DNA of 64,000 nucleotides from Muricauda sp. MAR_2010_75 (GCF_000745185.1 NZ_JQNJ01000001.1:3826501-3890500), one strand, 5' to 3'; counted from the stretch's first letter, positions 1 to 8,338 are shown. The notes: a model not told the origin generated them from the sequence alone. Numbers and translations: made by a program.

Positions 1-2
1 TC

Positions 3-1859
3 CTTTTTATCGCTCTCTTGGTTTTTCCAATTCTAGGCTTGTGCCAAAATAAAATTGACAGTCTTTCTACCCTATACAACCAATCAAAAGCCATTGACAA
101 AAAAGTTGATGTATTGAAACAAATCTTCAATATTCAATTATATGTGGAGCCTGTAAAAGCAAAACAAGTGATTAGCGAGCTCCTGGAAATTTCAAGAAAA
201 GAAAACTATACAAAGGGAGTTGCCACTGCAAATTATGGATTGGGCAGTTACCATTTTATCACCCAAGCGTATGACAGTGCCACTTACTATTATAGAAAAG
301 CCCTGGCGATAAGCAAGGAAAACGATTTGCCCGATAACTTAGTGGGTGCCTTATCTGGTTTAGCTTCGGTAAAGGCCAGTGTTGGGGACTATTATGGGGC
401 CATAAAGCTCAATGATTCCCTTTTGCCCCTATTTAGAGCAAATGGTGACTATCTTAACTATGGCGTCGCACTTGGAAATACGGCGCTTTATTACAACAAT
501 ATGGGACAATATGACCGAGCCATGGAAGGCTATATCGCAGCATTGGCCGTTTTGGACACCATAGCTGAAGAACCCTTCCGAAGAGCGGATATTTTAAGAG
601 GTGTCGGACGTATAAATTATGATCAGGAAAATTATGAGACCGCATTGGATTACTTCGATCAAGCGCTTTCCGTATACCGCCAAACCGAAGACAATTTGTA
701 TCAATCCTACACGCTCAACAACATGGGCAATACCTATTCGTCCATGGGTGAAACCGAAGCCGCAATCGAGCACTATCAAAAAAGCTTGGTCATCAGCAAA
801 GCGTTTAACTATGAAGACAACACAGCGAATGTACTGGCCAATTTAGGCTCTACATATAGGGACATGGGCAAGTACGACCTCGCATTGGAACATCTTTTGA
901 AGGCATTGGAAATAAGCAAAACTGGAAACTCAATGGACAATGTGGCAAGTCAACTGGGGGAAATCGGAAAAACCTATGTGGATAGAAACGAAATCTCTAA
1001 AGGAATTTCATATTTGAATGAATCCATTGTGCTGGCTGATTCCGTCAATGCCAAAAACTATGAACTCTGGGCCTTGGCGTACAGAGCTGAAGCCCATAAA
1101 AAAAATAACGATTATAAATTGGCTTTTGAAGACCAAAAAAGATACCAGGCATTGAATGACAGTCTTTTTAATGCTGATAAAACAAAACAGATTGAACAGC
1201 TGAGAACCCTTTATGAAACAGAGCAAAAGGAAGCCGAGATTGCCTTACAAGAAGAGGAAATCAATACCCTGAACGCACAGGCCAAGGTAGACCAACTCAC
1301 CAAAGGACTCTATGCCGGAGGTATGGCCTCTGCCCTAGCCCTTTCAGGGTTATTGGTCTTCGGCTTTCGCCAACGGATGAAGAAAAACCGCATGGCCCGC
1401 GAAAAACAGGAGGAAATCTACAAGCAGGAAATTGAACACAAAAAGAAGGAACTGGCCAGCCAAACCCTACATTTGGTACAAAAGAACACCTTTATCCAAG
1501 AGTTGATGGAAAACCTGGAGAGCATTAAAAACTCCCCGGAAAAATTCAAGATGGAATTTCGGCGGATTGTGATGCTGCTCAAAAAGGAAAATGCCTCCGA
1601 CAAGGATTGGGAGGTCTTTAAAACCTATTTTGCCGAGGTGCACAACGACTTTGATCAAAAACTCAAGACGCTCTACTCCGATATTTCAGAGAAGGAAATC
1701 CGCTTGGCCGCCTTTCTTCGCATGAACCTTACCACCAAGGAAATTGCAGCTACGCTGAACGTACTTCCAGACAGTATTCTAAAATCCAAATACCGGTTAA
1801 AAAAGAAATTAGGATTGGACAAAGAGACCGATTTGACTACTTTCTTAAATACGTTGTAG
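3..1859 (+). CDS. TPR-repeat sensor/regulator with C-terminal LuxR-like HTH (5' end outside window)
   Basis: The reading frame is open to the left edge, and the first codons (LFIALLVFPILGLCQ) are the hydrophobic core of a secretion signal, so the true start lies outside the window. The first two thirds are consecutive tetratricopeptide repeats, followed by a coiled coil, one membrane segment (about 1302-1370), a second charged coiled coil and a C-terminal helix-turn-helix (about 1670-1856) of the LuxR/GerE type, with EKEIRLAAFLRMNLTTKEIA followed by a KSKYRLKKKLGL recognition region. This architecture (periplasmic TPR sensor, one membrane span, cytoplasmic DNA-binding end) is common in Flavobacteriia as a one-component regulator. 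The signal sensed and the target genes cannot be read from the sequence. Confidence 0.85.
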   Translation, partial: LFIALLVFPILGLCQNKIDSLSTLYNQSKAIDKKVDVLKQIFNIQLYVEPVKAKQVISELLEISRKENYTKGVATANYGLGSYHFITQAYDSATYYYRKALAISKENDLPDNLVGALSGLASVKASVGDYYGAIKLNDSLLPLFRANGDYLNYGVALGNTALYYNNMGQYDRAMEGYIAALAVLDTIAEEPFRRADILRGVGRINYDQENYETALDYFDQALSVYRQTEDNLYQSYTLNNMGNTYSSMGETEAAIEHYQKSLVISKAFNYEDNTANVLANLGSTYRDMGKYDLALEHLLKALEISKTGNSMDNVASQLGEIGKTYVDRNEISKGISYLNESIVLADSVNAKNYELWALAYRAEAHKKNNDYKLAFEDQKRYQALNDSLFNADKTKQIEQLRTLYETEQKEAEIALQEEEINTLNAQAKVDQLTKGLYAGGMASALALSGLLVFGFRQRMKKNRMAREKQEEIYKQEIEHKKKELASQTLHLVQKNTFIQELMENLESIKNSPEKFKMEFRRIVMLLKKENASDKDWEVFKTYFAEVHNDFDQKLKTLYSDISEKEIRLAAFLRMNLTTKEIAATLNVLPDSILKSKYRLKKKLGLDKETDLTTFLNTL

Positions 1860-1896
1860 ATCAATAATTTTATTTGCAGACTGCCTTAAGTCAAAT

Positions 1897-1923
1897 ATTT
1901 AGACTTATTTTAAAGGTCTAAAT
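1897..1923. promoter_or_regulatory. Inverted repeat upstream of the S10 peptidase gene
   Basis: Perfect 8-bp arms ATTTAGAC and GTCTAAAT separated by 11 bases, ending 15 bases before the ATG at 1939. It could be an operator or a hairpin in the 5' leader; it is not followed by a T-run, so it does not look like a terminator of the preceding gene. The role is a guess. Confidence 0.35.
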
Positions 1924-1938
1924 CAAAAATCAACCCTA

Positions 1939-3441
1939 ATGAAAAAATCAATCCTGGCATTTGCTTTCGTTTTCTTTATAGTTAATGCATTTTCACAAGA
2001 AAAAGAAACTCAAAAGGACATTCCCGAAGCCGAAACATTTACTTCCACGCAGTCGGTCACCATTAATGGCCGAACTACACAATTGGCCACGGAAACAGGT
2101 ACGGTTCAGCTAAGGGATGAAAATGATGAACCCATTGCGTTGTTTGGTTTTACACATTACCAAAAGACAAATCCATCCAATAATCGACCCATTGTATTTG
2201 CTTTCAATGGAGGTCCATTATCAGCCTCTTTTTGGCTTCATTTTGGGGTATTGGGCCCTAAACGAATTGAAACCAACGACCCTTCGTATTCCAAACCTGC
2301 TCCGTACAAGGTGGTTAATAATGAATTTTCCATTTTAGATAAGGCCGACTTGGTTATGATTGATCCCATTGGCGTTGGTTTCAGTAGACCTGTGGGTGAT
2401 GCCAAATGGGAGGATTTTTGGGGCGTTGACCAAGATATTCGAAGTATTGGGCTCTTTATTGAACAGTTCCTTATAAGAACAGGCAAAATGAATTCGCCAA
2501 AATATCTTTTGGGCGAGAGCTATGGCACCTTCAGAAATGCAGGGTTGGTCAAACACCTTCAGGATAAGGGTATAGCTATGAACGGGGTGATCATGGTTTC
2601 GGCAGTATTTGACTTGCAGCATCTGCTTTTTGGACCAGGTGACGATACCGCTTACCTGATTCATTTTCCAACCTATGCTGCCACGGCTTGGTATCACAAT
2701 AAAATAAAGAACAAGGGAGCCAATCTAGAATCCTTTTTGGATGAGGTTCGTGCATTCACTCAAAATGAATATGCCCCGGCCCTGCTCAAAGGAGACCAGT
2801 TGAGTGCCTCGGAAAAAAATGCAATGGCCCAAAAACTGGCAGACTATTCAGGGTTGAGTCAAGATTTTTATCTAAAGGCAGATTTAAGGGTCACCAATGA
2901 AGAATATTTTCAGGAATTGCTAAGAGACGAAGGCAAAACCGTAGGAAGATTGGATTCCCGGTATGTGGGAATCAACGAAGACCCATTATCCCAAAACTCG
3001 TTCACAGACCCACAAAGTGATGCGATTTCCACGCCTTACATTGCCGCATTCAAGGATTATCTGTACAATGACCTAAAGGTGAGAAAAGATTTGACCTACA
3101 CTACCACTGCTGGGTCACGTAAAGGTTTTAAATGGGACTGGAAGCACAATGGAAACATTATTTGGAACATGCAAGTGGCCACCTCTACTCTACCTGACAT
3201 GACCTCAGCCATGAAGCGAAACCCCAATCTCAAAATTTTGATTTTAAATGGGTACTACGATTTGGCCACCGTATTTTTTGGTGTGGAACATTCTATCAAC
3301 CATATGGGCTTGGATGCGGAACTGAAGAAGAACATCATTATGAAATATTATGAAGCCGGCCACATGATGTACACGCACCTGCCTTCCATGGAAAAATTCA
3401 AAAATGATGTAGATGAATTCATCGATGAAACTTCCAATTAA
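1939..3441 (+). CDS. S10 family serine carboxypeptidase-like protein, secreted
   Basis: Peptidase of the serine carboxypeptidase (S10) fold. A signal peptide (MKKSILAFAFVFFIVNAFSQ) sends it to the periplasm or outside. The oxyanion region FNGGP is visible near residue 92. The triad is Ser194 in GESYGTF, Asp441 in NGYYDLAT and His475 in EAGHMMYTH, all in the expected order and spacing, so the enzyme should be active. At 500 aa it is the usual length for bacterial S10 members, which remove C-terminal residues from peptides. It stands alone, 79 bp after the TPR regulator and 67 bp before the next gene; whether that regulator controls it is unknown. Confidence 0.9.
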   Translation: MKKSILAFAFVFFIVNAFSQEKETQKDIPEAETFTSTQSVTINGRTTQLATETGTVQLRDENDEPIALFGFTHYQKTNPSNNRPIVFAFNGGPLSASFWLHFGVLGPKRIETNDPSYSKPAPYKVVNNEFSILDKADLVMIDPIGVGFSRPVGDAKWEDFWGVDQDIRSIGLFIEQFLIRTGKMNSPKYLLGESYGTFRNAGLVKHLQDKGIAMNGVIMVSAVFDLQHLLFGPGDDTAYLIHFPTYAATAWYHNKIKNKGANLESFLDEVRAFTQNEYAPALLKGDQLSASEKNAMAQKLADYSGLSQDFYLKADLRVTNEEYFQELLRDEGKTVGRLDSRYVGINEDPLSQNSFTDPQSDAISTPYIAAFKDYLYNDLKVRKDLTYTTTAGSRKGFKWDWKHNGNIIWNMQVATSTLPDMTSAMKRNPNLKILILNGYYDLATVFFGVEHSINHMGLDAELKKNIIMKYYEAGHMMYTHLPSMEKFKNDVDEFIDETSN

Positions 3442-3508
3442 AGAACCATAAAAACGAACTTAGAAGCTTTCCCCCAGTAGTTAATTCCGTATTTAGCAAT
3501 TTCTTGGT

Positions 3509-4213
3509 ATGAAAGCCACCTCAGAAAATCGATATTTTATCTTTTCGGCCATTTGGTTTCTCCTCATCGTGTTTTGGGGGTTTGCCTATTCCTTTTATAT
3601 GCCCAAAGTATTTGGGAACAATGAACCCTTACCCACCCACCTGGTTATTCATGGTACTGTTTTTACCCTTTGGATATCGCTGTATGCCGTGCAAGTATTC
3701 TTGATTCGGTTCCGTAGCTATAAAGCCCACATGACCTTGGGGGTTTTGGGTGTAGTAGTCATGGCCGCAATGATACCTACGGGTCTTTTTCCGTCCATCT
3801 ACAAAATGTATGCAGGTATTATTCCCATTGATGCGGCGGGACATAATGTATTTCGGTTGCTTTCGGCCTATACCTTGTTTGGTTTTGCCTTTGCCTACCG
3901 AAAAAAAGCATTTTTGCACAAGCGATTCATGCTGGGCTCTATGGTGATGCTTACGAGCGCGGCTATATTTCGGTTTTCGTTTGATTTGGGACTCCAAGAA
4001 AGTCAACTGTTCAATAAGGGCATACAGATGTTCCCGGCACTGCTGCTGTTTCTTTTTGATTTGGTAAAACTGAAAAAAGCCGTGTGGGTCGATTTAATTT
4101 CACCCTTTTTGGTTTTAGGTATTTTCTACTTCGCCGATTATTTCTGGCTATCCGCAATTGGTGATGGTTTTATGGACATCCTTGCCGCCATTTTTGTGAA
4201 ACCCTTTCTTTAG
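3509..4213 (+). CDS. Multi-pass membrane protein of unknown function
   Basis: A 234-aa protein with about six hydrophobic membrane segments. Histidines sit at membrane edges (THLVIHG, KAHMTLG, AAGHNVFR, FLHKRFMLGS), an arrangement reminiscent of DUF2306/cytochrome b561-like proteins, but I do not recognise the family with certainty and heme binding is only a possibility. The start is an ordinary ATG. It lies 67 bp after the S10 peptidase on the same strand and is followed by a heptanucleotide repeat tract. Confidence 0.7.
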   Translation: MKATSENRYFIFSAIWFLLIVFWGFAYSFYMPKVFGNNEPLPTHLVIHGTVFTLWISLYAVQVFLIRFRSYKAHMTLGVLGVVVMAAMIPTGLFPSIYKMYAGIIPIDAAGHNVFRLLSAYTLFGFAFAYRKKAFLHKRFMLGSMVMLTSAAIFRFSFDLGLQESQLFNKGIQMFPALLLFLFDLVKLKKAVWVDLISPFLVLGIFYFADYFWLSAIGDGFMDILAAIFVKPFL

Positions 4214-4220
4214 TTCAGAC

Positions 4221-4311
4221 TACAGATTTCAGATATCAGATTTCTGACTACTGACCTGTGCCTACTGCCTACTGACCTCTGACTTCTGACTTCTGACTTC
4301 TGACTTCTGAT
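4221..4311. repeat. Degenerate 7-bp tandem repeat tract A (CTGACTT)
   Basis: Starts as imperfect TCAGA/TTTCAGA words and becomes a clean tandem array at 4272-4306: one CTGACCT followed by four CTGACTT copies, then a truncated CTGAT. The same repeat reappears at 4831-4912 on the other side of the EthD-like gene. It is intergenic and too short-period for CRISPR. Confidence 0.8.
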
Positions 4312-4410
4312 AATTAACACTTTAAGCCCACCAATCCCATAAAACATACTCGTATTTTAACTATATTCACTTGCACAATTTTATAAAATCATCACACGAA
4401 ACAAACACTC

Positions 4411-4824
4411 ATGACAACAAAAAGCACACTCCTTGCCCTAGCCCTGATCATGATATTCGGATTTGCCAAAAACGAAACTGCCGAGTATCCCAAAATTGAA
4501 AAGGGCATGATCAAAATGACCATTTTTTATCCCAATGGCGAAGACGTAACGTTTGACATGGACTATTACATCAACAATCACATGGCCATGGCGGCCAATC
4601 TTATGGGCGATGACCTAAAAGCCATGATGATCGACAAAGGCCTTTCGGGTGGCACGCCAGACAGCCCATCCCCATATGTAGCCGTAGGCTATTTTTATTT
4701 TGAAAGTATGGAGGCGTTCCAGAATGCCATGGGGCCGATCTCGGACAAACTACGGGCCGATGTTCCCAACTACACCAACATACAACCGGTAATCCAATTT
4801 AGTGAGGTGCAGACCGCGCAGTGA
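4411..4824 (+). CDS. EthD-like (dimeric alpha-beta barrel) protein with signal peptide
   Basis: 137 aa. An N-terminal hydrophobic leader (about residues 1-19) precedes a small domain of the EthD family: MTIFYPNGEDVTFDMDYYINNHM with the typical YY..HM pattern, then a second half ending in FESMEAFQNAM and a C-terminal strand IQPVIQFSEV. EthD proteins are small ferredoxin-like-fold proteins first linked to ether degradation; most are of unknown reaction. The export signal is unusual for the family. The gene is alone, bracketed by two 7-bp repeat tracts. Confidence 0.8.
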   Translation: MTTKSTLLALALIMIFGFAKNETAEYPKIEKGMIKMTIFYPNGEDVTFDMDYYINNHMAMAANLMGDDLKAMMIDKGLSGGTPDSPSPYVAVGYFYFESMEAFQNAMGPISDKLRADVPNYTNIQPVIQFSEVQTAQ

Positions 4825-4830
4825 TTTTTA

Positions 4831-4912
4831 GAAGTCAGATTTCAGACTTCGGATATCAGACCGCTGACCTCTGACTTCCGACTTCCAACTTCGTACTTCC
4901 AACTTCGCACTT
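4831..4912. repeat. Degenerate 7-bp tandem repeat tract B (CnnACTT)
   Basis: Second copy of the heptamer family: after CAGATTTCAGA/ATATCAGA words shared with tract A, seven consecutive heptamers run from 4864 to 4912 (CTGACCT, CTGACTT, CCGACTT, CCAACTT, CGTACTT, CCAACTT, CGCACTT). The last base belongs to the stop codon of the minus-strand gene that ends at 4912. Confidence 0.75.
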
Positions 4913-5190
4913 CACGCATTGATGCGTTCAATACACTCCCAAAGCCCCTTTACGGTAAAGAGGGCATCTTTTTCTGCCTCATCCAAGGGTTCATGGGAAT
5001 GGTAAATGGTAATGTCGTGGAGCAGTTTTAGGGATTTTACCAGATCGGGACCATCCAGGTGATCGGCATACTCCAAGAGTTGTACTTGGGCGGGGGTAAG
5101 TTCTCGGGAAATTTTCGGCGCGCTTTGCGCGGCATCGGTACTACCCTGTTGACAATGCGGGCAGTTTTTTTGACCTTTTGAGTGTAGCAT
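4912..5190 (-). CDS. Small CxxC protein of unknown function with structured 5' leader
   Basis: 92 aa, acidic to neutral, not recognised. Near the N-terminus there is CPHC (residues 11-14), a possible single zinc knuckle or redox pair, followed by a linker and a helical domain (LTPAQVQLLEYADHLDG ... HDITIYHSHEPLDEAEKDAL) that ends in WECIERINA. The ATG at 5190-5188 lies inside one arm of an 11-bp inverted repeat with the leader (see 5179-5341), so translation is probably controlled by RNA structure. The 3' end runs into the heptamer tract. Coding is supported by the balanced composition and by the leader; function is unknown. Confidence 0.65.
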   Translation of the reverse strand: MLHSKGQKNCPHCQQGSTDAAQSAPKISRELTPAQVQLLEYADHLDGPDLVKSLKLLHDITIYHSHEPLDEAEKDALFTVKGLWECIERINA

Positions 5191-5341
5191 AACAAAAGAA
5201 TTTATGGTGAAATATGGGACAGGTCACTGCTACACTCATCAAAGCGGTGCCTTGAAGGTCTGGGGACTTTCACCCTTTTGCCTGTCCTTTAATTATTCAA
5301 ATGAGGTTGGAGAGGACACCTTAATTTCGATAAGTGTAGCA
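5179..5341 (-). promoter_or_regulatory. Candidate structured 5' leader RNA / riboswitch-like element
   Basis: Read on the minus strand, this leader holds several complementary segments: A TGCTACACT (5341-5333), B GGACAGG (5287-5281), A' TGAGTGTAGCA (5238-5228), B' CCTGTCC (5223-5217) and C TGCTACACTCA (5189-5179). A' can pair with A (9 bp) or with C (11 bp), and C contains the TG of the start codon, so the two pairings are mutually exclusive and one hides the start. B-B' crosses A-A' and A'-C as a possible pseudoknot. Inner short helices include GGTG (5320-5317) with CACC and GGG..CCC around GGGTGAAAGTCCCC (5275-5262), a core word that faintly recalls cobalamin riboswitches. Class assignment is not possible by eye. 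Confidence 0.45.
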
Positions 5342-5487
5342 CGGTAAATATACGTTTTATAAAGTTATAAGTTGATAACTATTGAACTCTCGGAATGTAA
5401 AGTATTGGTTTTGAGAAAGGAATGGGTAATTTATAGTTGTTTGTGCCCTATAGTGGCTATTAAATTTTTCTTTTCTTAAACTAAGAA

Positions 5488-6372
5488 TCACTTATTAACA
5501 CCCTCATAAATTGGTCCATAAAAATTAGTGTAAGTATCCTCTAGGCTATCCCATGAGTTTCTAATATCCTTAATTCCAAGAACAAAAACAGGAACATTAT
5601 CTTCTAATAAATTGAATTTCTCTATCAATTCATCCTTTAAAGATTCAGCTACAATATCTCCATAATTGTTAACCAAATTCAACAAAGTCCTTTCGGTCTT
5701 ATCAAGTTGTTCTAAAATTCTTTTGGTCAATTGATCTTCATCTTCATGCCTAAAATTAACGACTTCTGAAATATGTTTTTTTATCAAGCTATTAATTTCA
5801 GTTCGCAGTTCAACCTTTGCCCTACGTTTCAATCTGCTTTTTTCGGCCTTATCCAGGGACTTATTTTTATCTGTATGGTTTTCCACTTTTTGTGTGGTTT
5901 CCAACAATTCCAGTTTACTGGATATTTCTATGTTTTCTTTTTTTGTTTGAGTTAATTCATTTAGTAAGGATTCCGCTTCGGACCTTTCCTTCTCTAGTTC
6001 TTGATTCAAAGTTTGAATTTTTTCATTCAACTGAGTTACGTCTTTATACTCCGTACGCAATTTTTCCAACTCCACTTCTGCGTTCACCACATCAATCGAA
6101 GCATTCAATTCAGCAACTCTTCTCTTACTAGCTCGAATTTTTCTTTTCTTGAATGAATCATCCGTTAAAAAGTCTATCAGCAGCAACAGATATGGTATGA
6201 CGAGAACATAAAAAAGAGCAATAAGAAATGGTATCCAAAAACCGGGCTCCCAAAAACCACTATTAGGTCTCACCATTTCAATTCTTTGTTGAATAGTCAA
6301 ATCTGAATAAAATACAATGAGTAGACTATCCCAATTGTAAATTACCCATGAAATAGAGAAAGACCCAATCAA
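5488..6372 (-). CDS. Membrane-anchored coiled-coil protein of unknown function
   Basis: The N-terminal part holds two hydrophobic segments (WVIYNWDSLLIVFYS and FWIPFLIALFYVLVIPYLLLLI), followed by a long charged coiled coil (about residues 75-160) and a mixed C-terminal domain. The start is uncertain: TTG at 6372 is the only standard start codon, but the frame stays open up to a TAA at 6444-6442 and the upstream codons read SKERIRNP, which together with LIGSFSISW looks like the usual N-terminus of this kind of protein. No ATG, GTG or TTG exists upstream, so a non-standard start (for example ATT at 6429) or a mutated start is possible. Function not known. Confidence 0.7.
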   Translation of the reverse strand: MIGSFSISWVIYNWDSLLIVFYSDLTIQQRIEMVRPNSGFWEPGFWIPFLIALFYVLVIPYLLLLIDFLTDDSFKKRKIRASKRRVAELNASIDVVNAEVELEKLRTEYKDVTQLNEKIQTLNQELEKERSEAESLLNELTQTKKENIEISSKLELLETTQKVENHTDKNKSLDKAEKSRLKRRAKVELRTEINSLIKKHISEVVNFRHEDEDQLTKRILEQLDKTERTLLNLVNNYGDIVAESLKDELIEKFNLLEDNVPVFVLGIKDIRNSWDSLEDTYTNFYGPIYEGVNK

Positions 6373-6446
6373 AGGGTTTCGAATTCTCTCTTTCGAGACG
6401 TTTAATATTGAACTAACGATATCTAAAATGAGTAGAAGGCTTTATC

Positions 6447-6454
6447 CAAATATA
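6447..6454 (-). promoter_or_regulatory. -7 promoter box TATATTTG for the coiled-coil gene
   Basis: Minus-strand TATATTTG matches the Bacteroidota consensus TAnnTTTG exactly. It predicts a transcript starting near 6440, which allows a start codon upstream of the TTG at 6372 and supports the view that the coding region may begin earlier. The -33 TTG is not at the ideal distance. Confidence 0.4.
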
Positions 6455-6648
6455 GGTGAATAATTAAAACAATGATATTTAAATCCTCCATATCAAACGA
6501 TTACATTTGGAGGGCCACTTGTCTTTACCCCGGAAATGGGTAAAATCATTGGAACTTACCTTCACCGGACAGCAACAGCGGACCATCCCATATATCGATT
6601 TTCTGGTTATTTTGAGTGGAAATTTTAGACCATACCGTAGAACTTCAT

Positions 6649-6670
6649 TACCTTAAAATTTTTTAAGGTA
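6649..6670. promoter_or_regulatory. 22-bp perfect palindrome upstream of lipoprotein gene
   Basis: Arms TACCTTAAAA and TTTTAAGGTA (10 bp each, fully complementary) with a 2-base centre, 24 bases before the ATG at 6694. The short centre argues for a protein-binding operator rather than a hairpin. Confidence 0.45.
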
Positions 6671-6693
6671 GATTCAAACCATACCCCATTCTT

Positions 6694-8310
6694 ATGATGA
6701 ATACACAAAAAATAGTTGCTGTTCTCTTTCTTTCCATGGTAATTTTTGGCTGTGAAAGCGAGTCAAGTTCCGGTGACATCGATGAAATCGACGAAGTGCC
6801 CCCCAGTATAAACATTACCGGCATTAATGGTTCCTTGGAAGAGCTTACTGCGGTTAGCATCAATATTACTGACAGTTCCCCATCCGTTACCACAAAGGTG
6901 TCCATCAATAACGACCAAGTTTTGGAAACGACCCAAAAACAATTTACGTACGAAATTGACCCATTTTCGTTTCCTACTGGCGCTACAACGTTGACCATAA
7001 GAGCTGAAGATGAAAATAACAATCAAACTGAAGTAAATAGGACTTTTGAACTATCAAAATTGTTGGTCAAAATAGCTGATAATGTATCAAGGACAAATCC
7101 CGAATTTGTGGAAGTTTTCTATGCCGTCAATACTATGGACGGCGAACTGCTCGGCTATACTGATGCCGTAAATAGATGGGATACCGTAAAAATTTATGCG
7201 CCGGATAATTTTACGGTGCAACCCATTATCCTAACATCGTACATGCTCAGTTCTGCCATTGGTCCAGCTTTTGTGGCCACTTCATTTTCCAATATTGTCC
7301 CCGGCACCGATTTTTTTCCTTTTCAAGAAAATGCTGGCCAACGAACAGCAAATAATGCGGCGGCGTTTGACTCTGGTGTGGGTTTTAATGCTTCTTTTGA
7401 TTTTTCAATTACAGGAATACCTTTTGAACCCGATGCATCGGAATTTGTAGGTTTTGGCAGTAGATATGGAGTTATTAGTAGCGCAACCATTACTCCAAAT
7501 GGTACTGATTTTGATTTTTCATTGGCTTTTGGATATAGAAGTGAATCGGCCCAAGACGTTGTGATCACCAATGGAACTTTTGAACATCTCAACGAGTTGG
7601 TGGATTTGGAATATTTTGAAATTGCAGCATTGGAGAATCAATCTATTTCGTATGCAGACTTAAAAAAACCTGAAAATTTTATAGCTATTCAAATTCCGGA
7701 AACGGTATCCAGAGGTTCAACCGTACGCTTGGATGGAATTAAAGAAAATAACGACAGCCCATACGATGATTTTAGTTTTTTGCTGACTACACCTTTTGAC
7801 GTGAACGGAACATCAAACAATGTTTCCAATATAAGTATTCCTCAAATAAGTGGGTTTGATGGAATACGTTTTACAGCAGGACTAAACCTCGCAGATAATG
7901 GCAAAACGTTAATCTCTTCCACCATTGGTATTGAAGATATCGTTGTTCCCGCTTGGGATGCTTCCTTAATTGGCAATGAAGTAACCGCGACGGGCGACTT
8001 TGATTTAATCGCTATTGAAACCCAAAGCGACCCAAATAACTTTGTACTTGAGGAATCTTTTAGGTGGACCTATTTTATGCCCAAACAAAATGAAATACAG
8101 ATTCCTTTCTCGCTGATTGAGATTCCTGAACCAATATTGCAGAATCCAAAATTTCCCAATGTAGAACAAAGTGCTATGAGTACTACAGGGGATTTGACGA
8201 TCACCCTGGAATCCTTTTCAGAAAAACCCAGCTATGAACAAAGTCTTTTTAGAAACGAATTTGAACAAGGGCGAAAAGGAAATGAACTATCATTGAGAAT
8301 TCCTTTGTAA
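6694..8310 (+). CDS. Large secreted lipoprotein with Ig-like N-terminal domain
   Basis: 538 aa. Lipoprotein signal MVIFGCESES with the lipid-modified Cys at about residue 20, then an acidic linker typical of Bacteroidota surface lipoproteins. Residues about 35-125 (PPSINITGINGS...TFEL) look like a beta-sandwich (Ig/PKD-like) repeat. The remainder is beta-rich with aromatic residues and no catalytic motif that I recognise. Two ATGs (6694, 6697) are possible starts. It is likely exported to the outer membrane; the function is unknown. A 22-bp palindrome just upstream may be its operator. Confidence 0.75.
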   Translation: MMNTQKIVAVLFLSMVIFGCESESSSGDIDEIDEVPPSINITGINGSLEELTAVSINITDSSPSVTTKVSINNDQVLETTQKQFTYEIDPFSFPTGATTLTIRAEDENNNQTEVNRTFELSKLLVKIADNVSRTNPEFVEVFYAVNTMDGELLGYTDAVNRWDTVKIYAPDNFTVQPIILTSYMLSSAIGPAFVATSFSNIVPGTDFFPFQENAGQRTANNAAAFDSGVGFNASFDFSITGIPFEPDASEFVGFGSRYGVISSATITPNGTDFDFSLAFGYRSESAQDVVITNGTFEHLNELVDLEYFEIAALENQSISYADLKKPENFIAIQIPETVSRGSTVRLDGIKENNDSPYDDFSFLLTTPFDVNGTSNNVSNISIPQISGFDGIRFTAGLNLADNGKTLISSTIGIEDIVVPAWDASLIGNEVTATGDFDLIAIETQSDPNNFVLEESFRWTYFMPKQNEIQIPFSLIEIPEPILQNPKFPNVEQSAMSTTGDLTITLESFSEKPSYEQSLFRNEFEQGRKGNELSLRIPL

Positions 8311-8338
8311 AATTGAAGTGTCCCCATTCCCGAAAGAA

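Larger units (their letters stand above)
6373..6693. other. Intergenic region between divergent genes
   Basis: A 321-bp gap between the coiled-coil gene and the lipoprotein gene. It holds a minus-strand -7 box at 6447-6454 and a long palindrome at 6649-6670. The stretch 6480-6640 has somewhat higher GC than its surroundings but no credible reading frame or RNA gene that I can support. Confidence 0.5.

Noticed and set aside
4272..4311. Tandem repeat considered as a CRISPR array
   Set aside because: The unit is 7 bp with no spacers, and no cas genes are near.
5179..5341. Hammerhead ribozyme (TTGATGA and GAAAG words) or RNase P fragment (GAAAGTCCCC)
   Set aside because: The hammerhead core needs CUGAUGA and a matching stem III, which are missing; RNase P RNA is over twice as long and its other conserved regions are absent.
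5179..5341. Confident cobalamin riboswitch call
   Set aside because: Only a GGTGAAA-like core and a weak downstream CTGTCC resemble the class; the B12 box and CCCGCAACTGT-type segment are not found.
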